From NCBI GenBank assembly GCA_903917305.1, contig CAIXAA010000076.1:1-18405 (forward strand): a DNA stretch of 18,405 nt, given 5' to 3'. Below the pieces are notes generated by a model. The model saw nothing but the letters and a program-made list of their open reading frames with translations. It did no database searches and was not told the origin of the DNA. Position numbers and translations under genes: made by a program. This DNA comes from an uncultured Myxococcales bacterium (lineage in GTDB: Bacteria > Myxococcota_A > UBA9042). Below, one piece after another: positions 1 through 6,344 of the stretch (the stretch's first letter is position 1; each line of letters opens with the position of its first letter).

Positions 1-44
<44 letters not shown>

Positions 45-45
45 C

Positions 46-666
46 CTACCTCTCCAAAGCGCTCAGCGGCATCGCCATCTGCAGCGTCGTCTCCAGATCG
101 CGGAACAGCACGGTGCAGGCGTTGTCGTGGACGATCTCCTGCACGATGCCCAGGCCGTGGCTCTTGTGCAGCACGACGTCGCCCGGCTTGTAGGTGCGGG
201 TAATCTGGTACGGCTTGCCGTCACGCCAGCTCAGCGCGTCGGTCAACTGGCGCCAGCGCTCGGTCGAGGTCTGCTGGCCGGCGGGGACCGGCGCGGCCTC
301 TTCCACGGCGCCCGAAGCCGCCACCGGCGCCACGCGCGCTGCCGCCTCCGCGAGGACGTCGCGGCCGTGCAGCGCGGACAAGGCCTTGAGCGGCGCGTCC
401 AAGTCTCCGCCTTCCTTCCGCTTTCCCCGCTGAACGACTTCCGGCGGCGGGCCGCCGATCTTCTTGCCGGTCATCCGCGAGAGCTTCTTGATCGCCTTGG
501 CGCGCTGCTCCTCCGCGGACATCTCCGGCTTCCAGGCGAAGCTGTTGCGGCAGGTCCGGCAAGTCACCGAGAACACTTCGCGGCCGTCCGTGGCTGCGAC
601 GTTCTGGTAGGTATTCAGACGGCAACGAGGGCAGTAGCCGTCGATCTCATCGCCCACTTTGCGCAT
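46..666 (-). CDS. Zinc-ribbon protein with C-terminal CarD/UvrD-tail-like domain
   Basis: The protein has 206 residues. I chose ATG at 666 because GGGAG lies just upstream and the protein then begins with the zinc ribbon; an upstream in-frame start at 729 lacks this support. Cys12-x2-Cys15 and Cys36-x2-Cys39 form a probable zinc ribbon (CPRC, CRTC). Residues 50-80 are basic, 100-135 are an Ala/Pro-rich linker, and 158-200 (YKPGDVVLHKSHGLGIVQEI) resemble the small Tudor-like beta barrel of CarD/CdnL/TRCF proteins and UvrD C-terminal tails. In CarD this barrel binds RNA polymerase beta subunit. A nucleic-acid or polymerase-associated role is an inference; no enzyme motif is visible. Two inverted repeats lie in its leader, one directly next to the ribosome-binding site. 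It is divergent from dnaB. Confidence 0.85.
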   Translation of the reverse strand: MRKVGDEIDGYCPRCRLNTYQNVAATDGREVFSVTCRTCRNSFAWKPEMSAEEQRAKAIKKLSRMTGKKIGGPPPEVVQRGKRKEGGDLDAPLKALSALHGRDVLAEAAARVAPVAASGAVEEAAPVPAGQQTSTERWRQLTDALSWRDGKPYQITRTYKPGDVVLHKSHGLGIVQEIVHDNACTVLFRDLETTLQMAMPLSALER

Positions 667-676
667 GGATGCTCCC

Positions 677-691
677 GCCTCGCAACGAGGC
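677..691 (-). promoter_or_regulatory. Hairpin abutting the ribosome-binding site of the zinc-ribbon gene
   Basis: On the minus strand GCCTCG-TTG-CGAGGC is a perfect 6-bp stem with a 3-nt loop. It is followed immediately by the Shine-Dalgarno sequence GGGAG and then ATG at 666. Such placement could affect ribosome access, but this is inferred from position only. Confidence 0.5.
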
Positions 692-694
692 AGT

Positions 695-731
695 CGGTGC
701 CCGGGTCGGGTCCGCGGTGCACAGGGCACCG
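695..731 (-). repeat. Inverted repeat in the zinc-ribbon/dnaB divergent region
   Basis: CGGTGCCC at 695-702 pairs perfectly with GGGCACCG at 724-731 (8 bp, 21-nt spacer). It lies upstream of the hairpin at 677-691 in the 227-bp divergent region. It could be a leader structure for the minus-strand gene or a binding site for a dimeric regulator. In such GC-rich DNA a chance occurrence is possible. Confidence 0.4.
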
Positions 732-881
732 GGTGTCGGGCGAACGCCGGGCGCCGCTAGCCTGGTTGGTTTGCTGGCAGCCTGGCGGGTTGGTCTGCTG
801 ACGGCCGGTCGCGACGAGCGCGGTTCCAGGCTCGGGGGGGGTCCGCGGCGGTGACTCGTGGCCGACTGCCCGCGGTTGGGG

Positions 882-887
882 TAGACT
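882..887 (+). promoter_or_regulatory. Possible -10 element of dnaB (leaderless)
   Basis: TAGACT matches the TA-NNN-T pattern of other -10 candidates in this window. It ends 6 nt before the dnaB ATG, so transcription would begin at or next to the start codon. No convincing -35 element is found 16-19 bp upstream, so confidence is low. Confidence 0.3.
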
Positions 888-893
888 CGCCGC

Positions 894-2531
894 ATGCGCG
901 ACGATTCGCAACCCCCTTTTCCACTCGATGACGCTCCCTTCTTCGACGAGGACGAAGACACCGCCGCCCACGACGGTGTCTCGCCTGGTCTGCTGCCCGG
1001 CCCAAGTGCGCTGGATGAAAGCGATGGCTTCCTGCTGGCCGGCCTGAGCGAGCCGCCGGACCACGCCGACGCGGCTTCAGAAAATGACACATTCGCGGCC
1101 GCCGCTGCGCCGCGAAGCTATCCGCAGCGCCCGTCGACGACGCGGCGGACGGCCGTTCCCGCCCTGGCGGAGCGCGAGGACGTCGCCCCCTGCGACCTTC
1201 CGGCGGAGCGAGCGATTCTCGCGTGTTGCATGCTGGATGCGACGGCGATCGCGCTGGCGATCGACTTCGTGCAGCCCGACGACTTCTTCGAGACGCGCCA
1301 CCGCCTCATCTTCGCGTCGGCGCGCCGGCTGATGGACCAGAACCGTGTCGCCGATCCGGTGTCGGTGTATGCCGACCTGCAGATGGCTGGCGACGGCGAC
1401 AAGGTCGGGCTGAACTACCTGATCGAGATTCCGGAGTCGGCGGGCAGCACGCTGTCCGTGGAGCACTACGCGCGCCGCGTCGCCAAGCTCGCGTCGGTAC
1501 GACGGATTCTGAGCGCCACGCACCGCGTCACGGCGGAAGGCCACAAGCGCGGCGTCGATCCCGACGAGTTCGTGCAGCTGGTCGAGTCCGAGATGGGCGC
1601 GGCGCTGCAGGCGACCGTGAAGGGCACCGCGGTCCATGTCAGCGAGATTATTGGCCACGTCTACGACGAAGTGCTGGCGGCGCGCGAGCGCGGCGGCGAC
1701 GTCATCGGCATCCCGACCGGCTTTCGCGATCTCGACCGGATGCTGCTCGGTCTGCACGCGACCAACCTGATCGTGCTCGCCGCGCGGCCGGCGATGGGCA
1801 AGACCGCGCTGGCGCTGAACATGGCGATGCAGGTGGCGCTGCGGGCGCGGCGCGACTCGCCGTCGGAGCGCTACAGCGTCCTCATCTTCTCGCTGGAGAT
1901 GGGCCGCAACGAGCTGGTGCAGCGCCTCCTGTCGACGCGATCGCGCATTGGTCTGAGCGCCTTGCGCAAGGGCGAGATGAACGCCGACGACGAGGTGCGG
2001 CTCGGCGAGGCGGCGAGCGAGCTCTCGGAGCTGAACCTGCACATCGACGACACACCGGGCCTGTCGGTGACTGACCTGCGCGCGCGCTCCAAGCGCTTGT
2101 CCGTGCAGCACAAACTCGACTTCATCGTCGTGGACTACCTGCAGCTGATGCGCGGCACGGGCGGCGCCAAGCAGAGCCGCGAGCAGGAGATCAGCGAGAT
2201 TTCGCGGTCCTTGAAGGGCCTGGCCAAGGAGCTCAAGGTCACGGTGATGGCCCTGAGCCAGCTGAACCGCAGCGTGGAGAGCCGCACGGACAAGCGGCCG
2301 ATGATGTCGGACCTGCGCGAGTCCGGCGCTATCGAGCAAGACGCCGATGTCATTGCGTTCATCTACCGCGACCACGTCTACAACAAGGACGCGCCTGAGC
2401 ACCTGGCGGAGCTGATCATCGCCAAGCAGCGCGCCGGTCCGACGGGCAAGGTCGATCTGCACTTCGAAGGCAGCCTGACGCGCTTTTCCAACCTCGATGA
2501 CCGCGTCGACGACAGCTACGTCGGTCGCTGA
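894..2531 (+). CDS. dnaB: Replicative DNA helicase DnaB
   Basis: This hexameric 5'-3' helicase unwinds DNA at the replication fork and recruits primase. The protein has 545 residues. After an acidic, low-complexity N-terminal extension (about 1-95) comes the DnaB N-terminal helical domain (about 98-210, beginning DLPAERAILACCMLD). The RecA-like motor follows, with Walker A ARPAMGKT (297-304), the SLEM glutamate (335), Walker B IVVDYLQLM (411-419) and the KQRAGPTG arginine-finger region (511-518). All catalytic motifs are intact, with no intein. Typical DnaB proteins are about 450-470 residues, so the extra length is the N-terminal extension. No Shine-Dalgarno sequence precedes ATG 894, and a -10-like TAGACT lies 6 nt upstream, so the mRNA may be leaderless. 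Its 3' end overlaps the convergent kinase gene by 16 bp. Confidence 0.97.
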   Translation: MRDDSQPPFPLDDAPFFDEDEDTAAHDGVSPGLLPGPSALDESDGFLLAGLSEPPDHADAASENDTFAAAAAPRSYPQRPSTTRRTAVPALAEREDVAPCDLPAERAILACCMLDATAIALAIDFVQPDDFFETRHRLIFASARRLMDQNRVADPVSVYADLQMAGDGDKVGLNYLIEIPESAGSTLSVEHYARRVAKLASVRRILSATHRVTAEGHKRGVDPDEFVQLVESEMGAALQATVKGTAVHVSEIIGHVYDEVLAARERGGDVIGIPTGFRDLDRMLLGLHATNLIVLAARPAMGKTALALNMAMQVALRARRDSPSERYSVLIFSLEMGRNELVQRLLSTRSRIGLSALRKGEMNADDEVRLGEAASELSELNLHIDDTPGLSVTDLRARSKRLSVQHKLDFIVVDYLQLMRGTGGAKQSREQEISEISRSLKGLAKELKVTVMALSQLNRSVESRTDKRPMMSDLRESGAIEQDADVIAFIYRDHVYNKDAPEHLAELIIAKQRAGPTGKVDLHFEGSLTRFSNLDDRVDDSYVGR

Positions 2532-4729
2532 CGGCGCGCCAGCAGCCGGTCGCGTTCTTCCTTGCATTCCGAAGCATTGGCAGCGTCACCCGCGGCGGTG
2601 TAGGCGTCGATCAGCGAGCCGAGCACCTCGATCTTGTGCAGGTCGATGCCCAGCACCTCGAACTGTAGCTGCGCGCGCTGCAAAGACCGCAGGGATTGCG
2701 CGGTCTTGCCCAGGCGCAGCCAGCAATCGCCCAGGTTGGCTTCGATGATCGCCGCCAGCTCCGTGTCGCCCAGGTGCGCGGTCTGGACGCGGGCGTGCTC
2801 GTAGAGCGCCACGGCCAGCGCCACGGCGCCGCGGTCGAAGTGGACATTCCCCAACGCAACCATGGCACTGGCGGTGTGCAGCGGATCGCCGCGCTCCTGG
2901 TGGATGGCGATCGCGCGCTGGATGTGGCGGATGGCATCGTCGTGCAGGCCGCAGCGCAGCGCGACCGTGCCCGTCGCGGCGTAGAGCTGCGCCAGACCAT
3001 GCTGCCAGGGGTCCAGGTGCCGAGGCGCGAGGCCCGCTTCGAAGCGCTGCAGGGCCGCCTGACCCAGCTCGAGCGCCTCGGCACGGGCGCCGGAACGCGC
3101 CAGCGCGTTGACGAGGCGCGCCGCGAGCAGGACGTGCAGCGCCCACGCCTCCTCGCCGGCCACGGGCAGCTCGCGCAGGCGGCGCAGCGCCGAGACGGCC
3201 GCGCGGGGATCGCCAAGCCGCACACGCAGTTCAGCCGCAGCGATGGCGACGCGCAGGCTCAGCGGGTGGTCGGCCGGCAGGCGGGCATCGGCCAGCACAC
3301 CTTGGGCCTCCGCGATCGGGCCGCGCGCGATCTGCGACCAACCGCACTGCAGCGCCCATTCGCAGCGTTGCACGAGCGCCGACAGCCACGGCAGCGGCCG
3401 CACCGGCGAGGCCAGCAGCGACGCCGCGCGCGCCAGGTGGTGGTCGCGCTGGCGCGCAGAGCGGGCACAGCCGGCGCTCTCCAGCGCGAGGCGCGCGGCG
3501 TCGTCCAAGCGGCGCGCGGCCATGTACAGGCGCGTCGCGTCCTCGCGCACCGACTCGCGTTGCGGGCCGGTCGTCTCGATCGCCGCCGCGGCGCGCGCAC
3601 ACAGCAGCCGCGACTGCCGGTTCGTCAGTTGCGCCAGCACGGCGTCGCGCTCGGCCGGGTCGCGCAGGCGCCACTCGTCGACGCCGCGCTCCAGCCGTCC
3701 GGCGCGCTGCAAAGCCATGAGGATCTCGAGCGAAGGCGGCGCACCCAGCACGGCGGCCAGCGCCTCCGGATAGCCCGGCGGCAGGATCGCCAGCGCCGCC
3801 AGCACGCAAGTCGCCGGATCCAGGTCGAGACCTAGACCCAGGCCCGGAATCGGCACTTCGGCGCTGGTCGCCGGCTCCTCCGCGCGCTGGGTCAGGCTGG
3901 CGACGAGCGGCCCGCGCGCATGCGCCAGCCCCAGGCCACGCAAGAGCGCATCGGCAAAGGCGGAAGTGGTGGGAAAGCGCAGCTGCGGATCGAGGGACAG
4001 GGCACGCTCCAGCACGGCGCGCGCCGCCGGCGGCAGGTCGCGGGGGTGCTGGAGCCGCGGGGCTTCGGCCCAGCTCGCGCGTGCTGGCCGCTCCAAGCCC
4101 AGCAGCTCCGCCGCGACGATACCCAGCGAAAACTGGTCGGATCGCTCCGTCGGTGCCGCCACGCCCGCTTCCGGCGCCAGATAGGCCAGCGTCGCCTGGC
4201 TGAGCGCCACGTCGGCATTGCCGTCCGCGTGGCTGCGCGCGAGGCCGAAATCCGCCAGTTTCACAATGCCGATGCCGCCTTGCTGGACGCGGACCAGCAC
4301 GTTCTCCGGCTTGACGTCGCAGTGCACGACGCCGGCGTCATGCGCGTGCTGCAACGCCGCGGCCAGCTGCGCGATCCACACCGCCGCCACGCCGCGATCC
4401 GGTGGCGTCTTGCGCAGCACGGCGCGCAGCGAGCGGCCTTCGATCCACTCCATCTCGATGTAGGGCGCGCCGTCGTGATCGCCGATGCCGTGCACCGCCA
4501 CGACGTGCGGGTGCACCACGCGGGCCGCGGCGCGCGCCTCCAGAAGGGTGCGCAAAGCTTGACGTTCCACGCCGGAGGCGTCGCGGTGCAGCAGCTTGAC
4601 GGCGACATGGCGGTCGAGCAGCTCGTCGCGGGCGAGGTAGACGGCACCCATGCCGCCGGAGCCGACGTGCCGCACGACGGTGAGGCTGCTGCCGAGGCGG
4701 GTTCCGGGGGCGAGGAGGACTTCGGCCAT
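2516..4729 (-). CDS. Hanks-type serine/threonine protein kinase with C-terminal helical/TPR region
   Basis: The cytoplasmic Ser/Thr kinase has 737 residues. The kinase domain (about 10-275) shows the P-loop GSGGMG (23-28), Lys45, Glu64, the catalytic loop HCDVKPEN (136-143, Cys in place of the usual HRD Arg), DFG (160-162) and APE (185-187). Key catalytic Lys/Asp residues are intact, so it should be active, but it is a non-RD kinase. A short linker containing GLGLGLDLD follows. Next is a segment (roughly 305-400) resembling the winged-helix region after the NTPase in STAND/AAA regulators, then TPR-like helical repeats to the C terminus. No Walker A motif and no membrane segment are visible. 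ATG 4729 is preferred over a TTG at 4750 because a promoter-like pair sits directly upstream and the TTG would precede the -10. The stop lies within the 3' end of dnaB. Confidence 0.93.
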   Translation of the reverse strand: MAEVLLAPGTRLGSSLTVVRHVGSGGMGAVYLARDELLDRHVAVKLLHRDASGVERQALRTLLEARAAARVVHPHVVAVHGIGDHDGAPYIEMEWIEGRSLRAVLRKTPPDRGVAAVWIAQLAAALQHAHDAGVVHCDVKPENVLVRVQQGGIGIVKLADFGLARSHADGNADVALSQATLAYLAPEAGVAAPTERSDQFSLGIVAAELLGLERPARASWAEAPRLQHPRDLPPAARAVLERALSLDPQLRFPTTSAFADALLRGLGLAHARGPLVASLTQRAEEPATSAEVPIPGLGLGLDLDPATCVLAALAILPPGYPEALAAVLGAPPSLEILMALQRAGRLERGVDEWRLRDPAERDAVLAQLTNRQSRLLCARAAAAIETTGPQRESVREDATRLYMAARRLDDAARLALESAGCARSARQRDHHLARAASLLASPVRPLPWLSALVQRCEWALQCGWSQIARGPIAEAQGVLADARLPADHPLSLRVAIAAAELRVRLGDPRAAVSALRRLRELPVAGEEAWALHVLLAARLVNALARSGARAEALELGQAALQRFEAGLAPRHLDPWQHGLAQLYAATGTVALRCGLHDDAIRHIQRAIAIHQERGDPLHTASAMVALGNVHFDRGAVALAVALYEHARVQTAHLGDTELAAIIEANLGDCWLRLGKTAQSLRSLQRAQLQFEVLGIDLHKIEVLGSLIDAYTAAGDAANASECKEERDRLLARRQRPT
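3814..3855. repeat. Degenerate in-frame hexanucleotide repeat in the kinase linker
   Basis: Seven consecutive hexamers in one phase (CCGGAT, CCAGGT, CGAGAC, CTAGAC, CCAGGC, CCGGAA, TCGGCA on the plus strand) encode, on the minus strand, the alternating GLGLGLDLD stretch joining the kinase domain to the C-terminal region. Unit length and sequence resemble the degenerate part of the intergenic array at 15661-15744. Common origin is an inference. Confidence 0.55.
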
Positions 4730-4737
4730 GGAGCCAA

Positions 4738-4766
4738 ACGCTACCGCCAAGCCGGGGCCGGCGCAA
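4738..4766 (-). promoter_or_regulatory. Probable promoter of the Ser/Thr kinase gene (leaderless)
   Basis: Read on the minus strand, TTGCGC (4766-4761), 17 bp and TAGCGT (4743-4738) lie just upstream of ATG 4729, with 8 nt between the -10 and the ATG. The predicted transcript would be essentially leaderless, which fits the absence of a Shine-Dalgarno sequence. It lies in the 55-bp gap after the DsbA-like gene and would give the kinase its own start of transcription. Confidence 0.5.
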
Positions 4767-4784
4767 CATCACGCCAGGCGAACG

Positions 4785-6179
4785 CTACTTGCCAAGACCG
4801 AAGTAGGTGCGCGCCACCGCCTCCAGGCCCTCCGGCGGATAGCCGCGCGGTCCCTGGTAGCGCATGCCGTTGATGAACACCGACGGCGTTCCCGACACGC
4901 CGGCATTGGCGCCTTCCTGGCTGTCGCGCGAGATCAGCTGCTTGCCCACGCCGGCATCGAGATCCTTCTTGAACTTCTCGACATCGAGGCCAATCTGCTG
5001 GGCGTACTTCTCCAGGTCCGGCCTGGTGAGCGCCTGCTGGTTGTTGAACAAGACATCGTGGTATTCCCAGAACTTGCCCTGCGCCGCCGCCGCCATCGAC
5101 GCCTCGGCCGCGATCTGCGCGTTGTCGTGGATGTTCAGCGGCATCTGCTTGTAGACGATGCGCACGTCCTTGGGGAACCGCTTCTGGAACTCCTTGATCG
5201 ACGGGCTCAACTTCGAGCAGAACGGGCACTGGAAGTCCTCGAACAGCTCCAACTCGACCTTGGCGCTCGCCGGCCCGAGCATCGGGCTGCCCGCCGTGTC
5301 GAAGTGCACCGGCGGACCGCCGGTCTGCTCGAAGAACTTGCCATCCTTGACGATCTTGTCGTGCAGCTGCGCCGCCGGCGTGCCCGCGGCGATCTGCTTC
5401 TTGGCGTCCACCATCCGCTCGTCGATCAGCGCCTTCAAGCTCTCGAAGTTCTTCGGCGGGCGCAGGCGGATGCCGTTGACCAGGATGTTCGGGTAGCTGT
5501 GCGCGGCGATCTCGTTGGCCAGCAGGCTGTCCTTGAGCACGATGCCGCGGAACTTGCCGGAATCCAAGTCGCTCTTCCATTTCGCCATGTCGCAGCCCAC
5601 TTCTTTGGCTGCGGTCTCCAGGCTCTGGCGATCGAGGCCCTTGCCCATCACCTTGTCGTGGAACTGCCAGAACTTGCCCTGCGCGTTCGCGGCCATCGAC
5701 GCTTCGGACGCCAGGATGCTGTCCGGATGCGGCGGCGGGATCACCTTGTGCTTGAAGCGGATCTGCACCTTGTCGCCGTACGCCTTGACGACCTGGTCGA
5801 GGACCGGCGCGAACTCCGCGCACTCCGGGCAGCCAAAGGCCGAGAAGAGCACGACTTTCACCGGCGCTGAATCCGGGCCGCGCTTGGCGTCGTCCGGCGT
5901 CAAGGTGACGCGCCAGATCTGGTTCGGATCGGCAGGCGCTTGCGGCGCCTCGGCTTTCGGGGCCGGAGCTGGAGCCGAAACTGGCGCCGAAACTGGAGCT
6001 GGAGCCGGAGCGGCAGCCGGGGCCGGCGAGCTGTTCGGTTCCGCCGAAGCCACCGTTGCTGGTGCAGCCGCCACCGGCGCCGGCACCGCGTTCGACGGAC
6101 TGCGCGCCGAGATGCGCCCCGCCACATAGCCCGCAATGAACAGGGCAAGGAACACCACCACCATCTGATCCCGCTTCAT
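4785..6179 (-). CDS. Membrane-anchored tandem DsbA-like thioredoxin-fold protein
   Basis: The protein has 464 residues. ATG 6179 is chosen because GGAGGA is ideally spaced upstream. An N-terminal hydrophobic helix (about 6-24) anchors or exports it, then a Pro/Ala linker (32-85) leads to two DsbA-like domains in the envelope. Domain 1 has CPEC (117-120) and a probable cis-Pro at SYP (228-230). Domain 2 has CPFC (318-321) and TP (431-432). Both share EASMAA-x-AQGKFW about 200 residues apart (159-171 and 359-371), showing internal duplication. Each domain should carry a redox dithiol for thiol-disulfide exchange; the direction (oxidase, isomerase or reductase) cannot be read from sequence. Part of the linker is encoded by GGNNCC-type hexamers. 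It lies upstream of the kinase on the same strand and divergent from the MscS-like channel. Confidence 0.93.
   Translation of the reverse strand: MKRDQMVVVFLALFIAGYVAGRISARSPSNAVPAPVAAAPATVASAEPNSSPAPAAAPAPAPVSAPVSAPAPAPKAEAPQAPADPNQIWRVTLTPDDAKRGPDSAPVKVVLFSAFGCPECAEFAPVLDQVVKAYGDKVQIRFKHKVIPPPHPDSILASEASMAANAQGKFWQFHDKVMGKGLDRQSLETAAKEVGCDMAKWKSDLDSGKFRGIVLKDSLLANEIAAHSYPNILVNGIRLRPPKNFESLKALIDERMVDAKKQIAAGTPAAQLHDKIVKDGKFFEQTGGPPVHFDTAGSPMLGPASAKVELELFEDFQCPFCSKLSPSIKEFQKRFPKDVRIVYKQMPLNIHDNAQIAAEASMAAAAQGKFWEYHDVLFNNQQALTRPDLEKYAQQIGLDVEKFKKDLDAGVGKQLISRDSQEGANAGVSGTPSVFINGMRYQGPRGYPPEGLEAVARTYFGLGK
5959..6024. repeat. In-frame GGNNCC hexamer repeat encoding the Ala/Pro linker
   Basis: Eleven consecutive hexamers in register (GGGGCC, GGAGCT, GGAGCC, GAAACT, GGCGCC, GAAACT, GGAGCT, GGAGCC, GGAGCG, GCAGCC, GGGGCC) encode, on the minus strand, alternating Ala-Pro and Val-Ser-Ala-Pro dipeptides between the membrane anchor and the first DsbA domain. 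Units match those of the intergenic arrays at both window ends and at 15661-15744. Confidence 0.75.
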
Positions 6180-6226
6180 GCTTCCTCCACGTCGGCCCGT
6201 GCCCGACAGCCCTGCAATCCGTGGCG

Positions 6227-6255
6227 CCGATACCGCATTCCGCCTTGCGATGCAA
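6227..6255 (-). promoter_or_regulatory. Possible promoter of the DsbA-like gene
   Basis: On the minus strand TTGCAT (6255-6250), 17 bp and TATCGG (6232-6227) lie 48 bp upstream of the start codon at 6179. Spacing is ideal but both hexamers are imperfect. Confidence 0.35.
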
Positions 6256-6275
6256 CTTTCGCGCACGGCGCGGAG

Positions 6276-6303
6276 TTGACGTGGCAGCAGGAACCGCTAG
6301 CGT
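6276..6303 (+). promoter_or_regulatory. Probable promoter of the MscS/CNBD gene
   Basis: TTGACG (6276-6281), 16 bp and TAGCGT (6298-6303) lie 41 bp upstream of ATG 6345. The -10 is identical to that proposed for the kinase gene. Confidence 0.45.
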
Positions 6304-6344
6304 CTCGCCGCGGCGACCTTGCGCCGCCAGGAGGCCGACACGAC

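Noticed and set aside
667..729. N-terminal extension of the zinc-ribbon protein from an upstream start at 729
   Set aside because: The extension lacks a ribosome-binding site, crosses two inverted repeats and is Arg/Pro-rich; ATG 666 has GGGAG.
759..805. Imperfect direct repeat (CCTGG...TTGGTTTGCTGGCAG and CCTGGCGGGTTGGTCTGCTGACGG)
   Set aside because: Only two diverged copies with an indel; probably chance or simple duplication, no function can be supported.
2516..4729. Kinase as a pseudokinase because of HCD in the catalytic loop
   Set aside because: The P-loop, Lys45, catalytic Asp138, Asn143 and DFG Asp160 are present; only the regulatory Arg is replaced, which marks a non-RD kinase rather than a dead one.
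4730..4750. TTG start at 4750 for the Ser/Thr kinase
   Set aside because: It would lie upstream of the probable -10 (4738-4743), and the ATG at 4729 matches the normal kinase N terminus.
5940..6344. Upstream in-frame extension of the MscS-like channel to 5940
   Set aside because: It overlaps the DsbA-like gene and its promoter region; ATG 6345 has AGGAGG and starts the first membrane segment.
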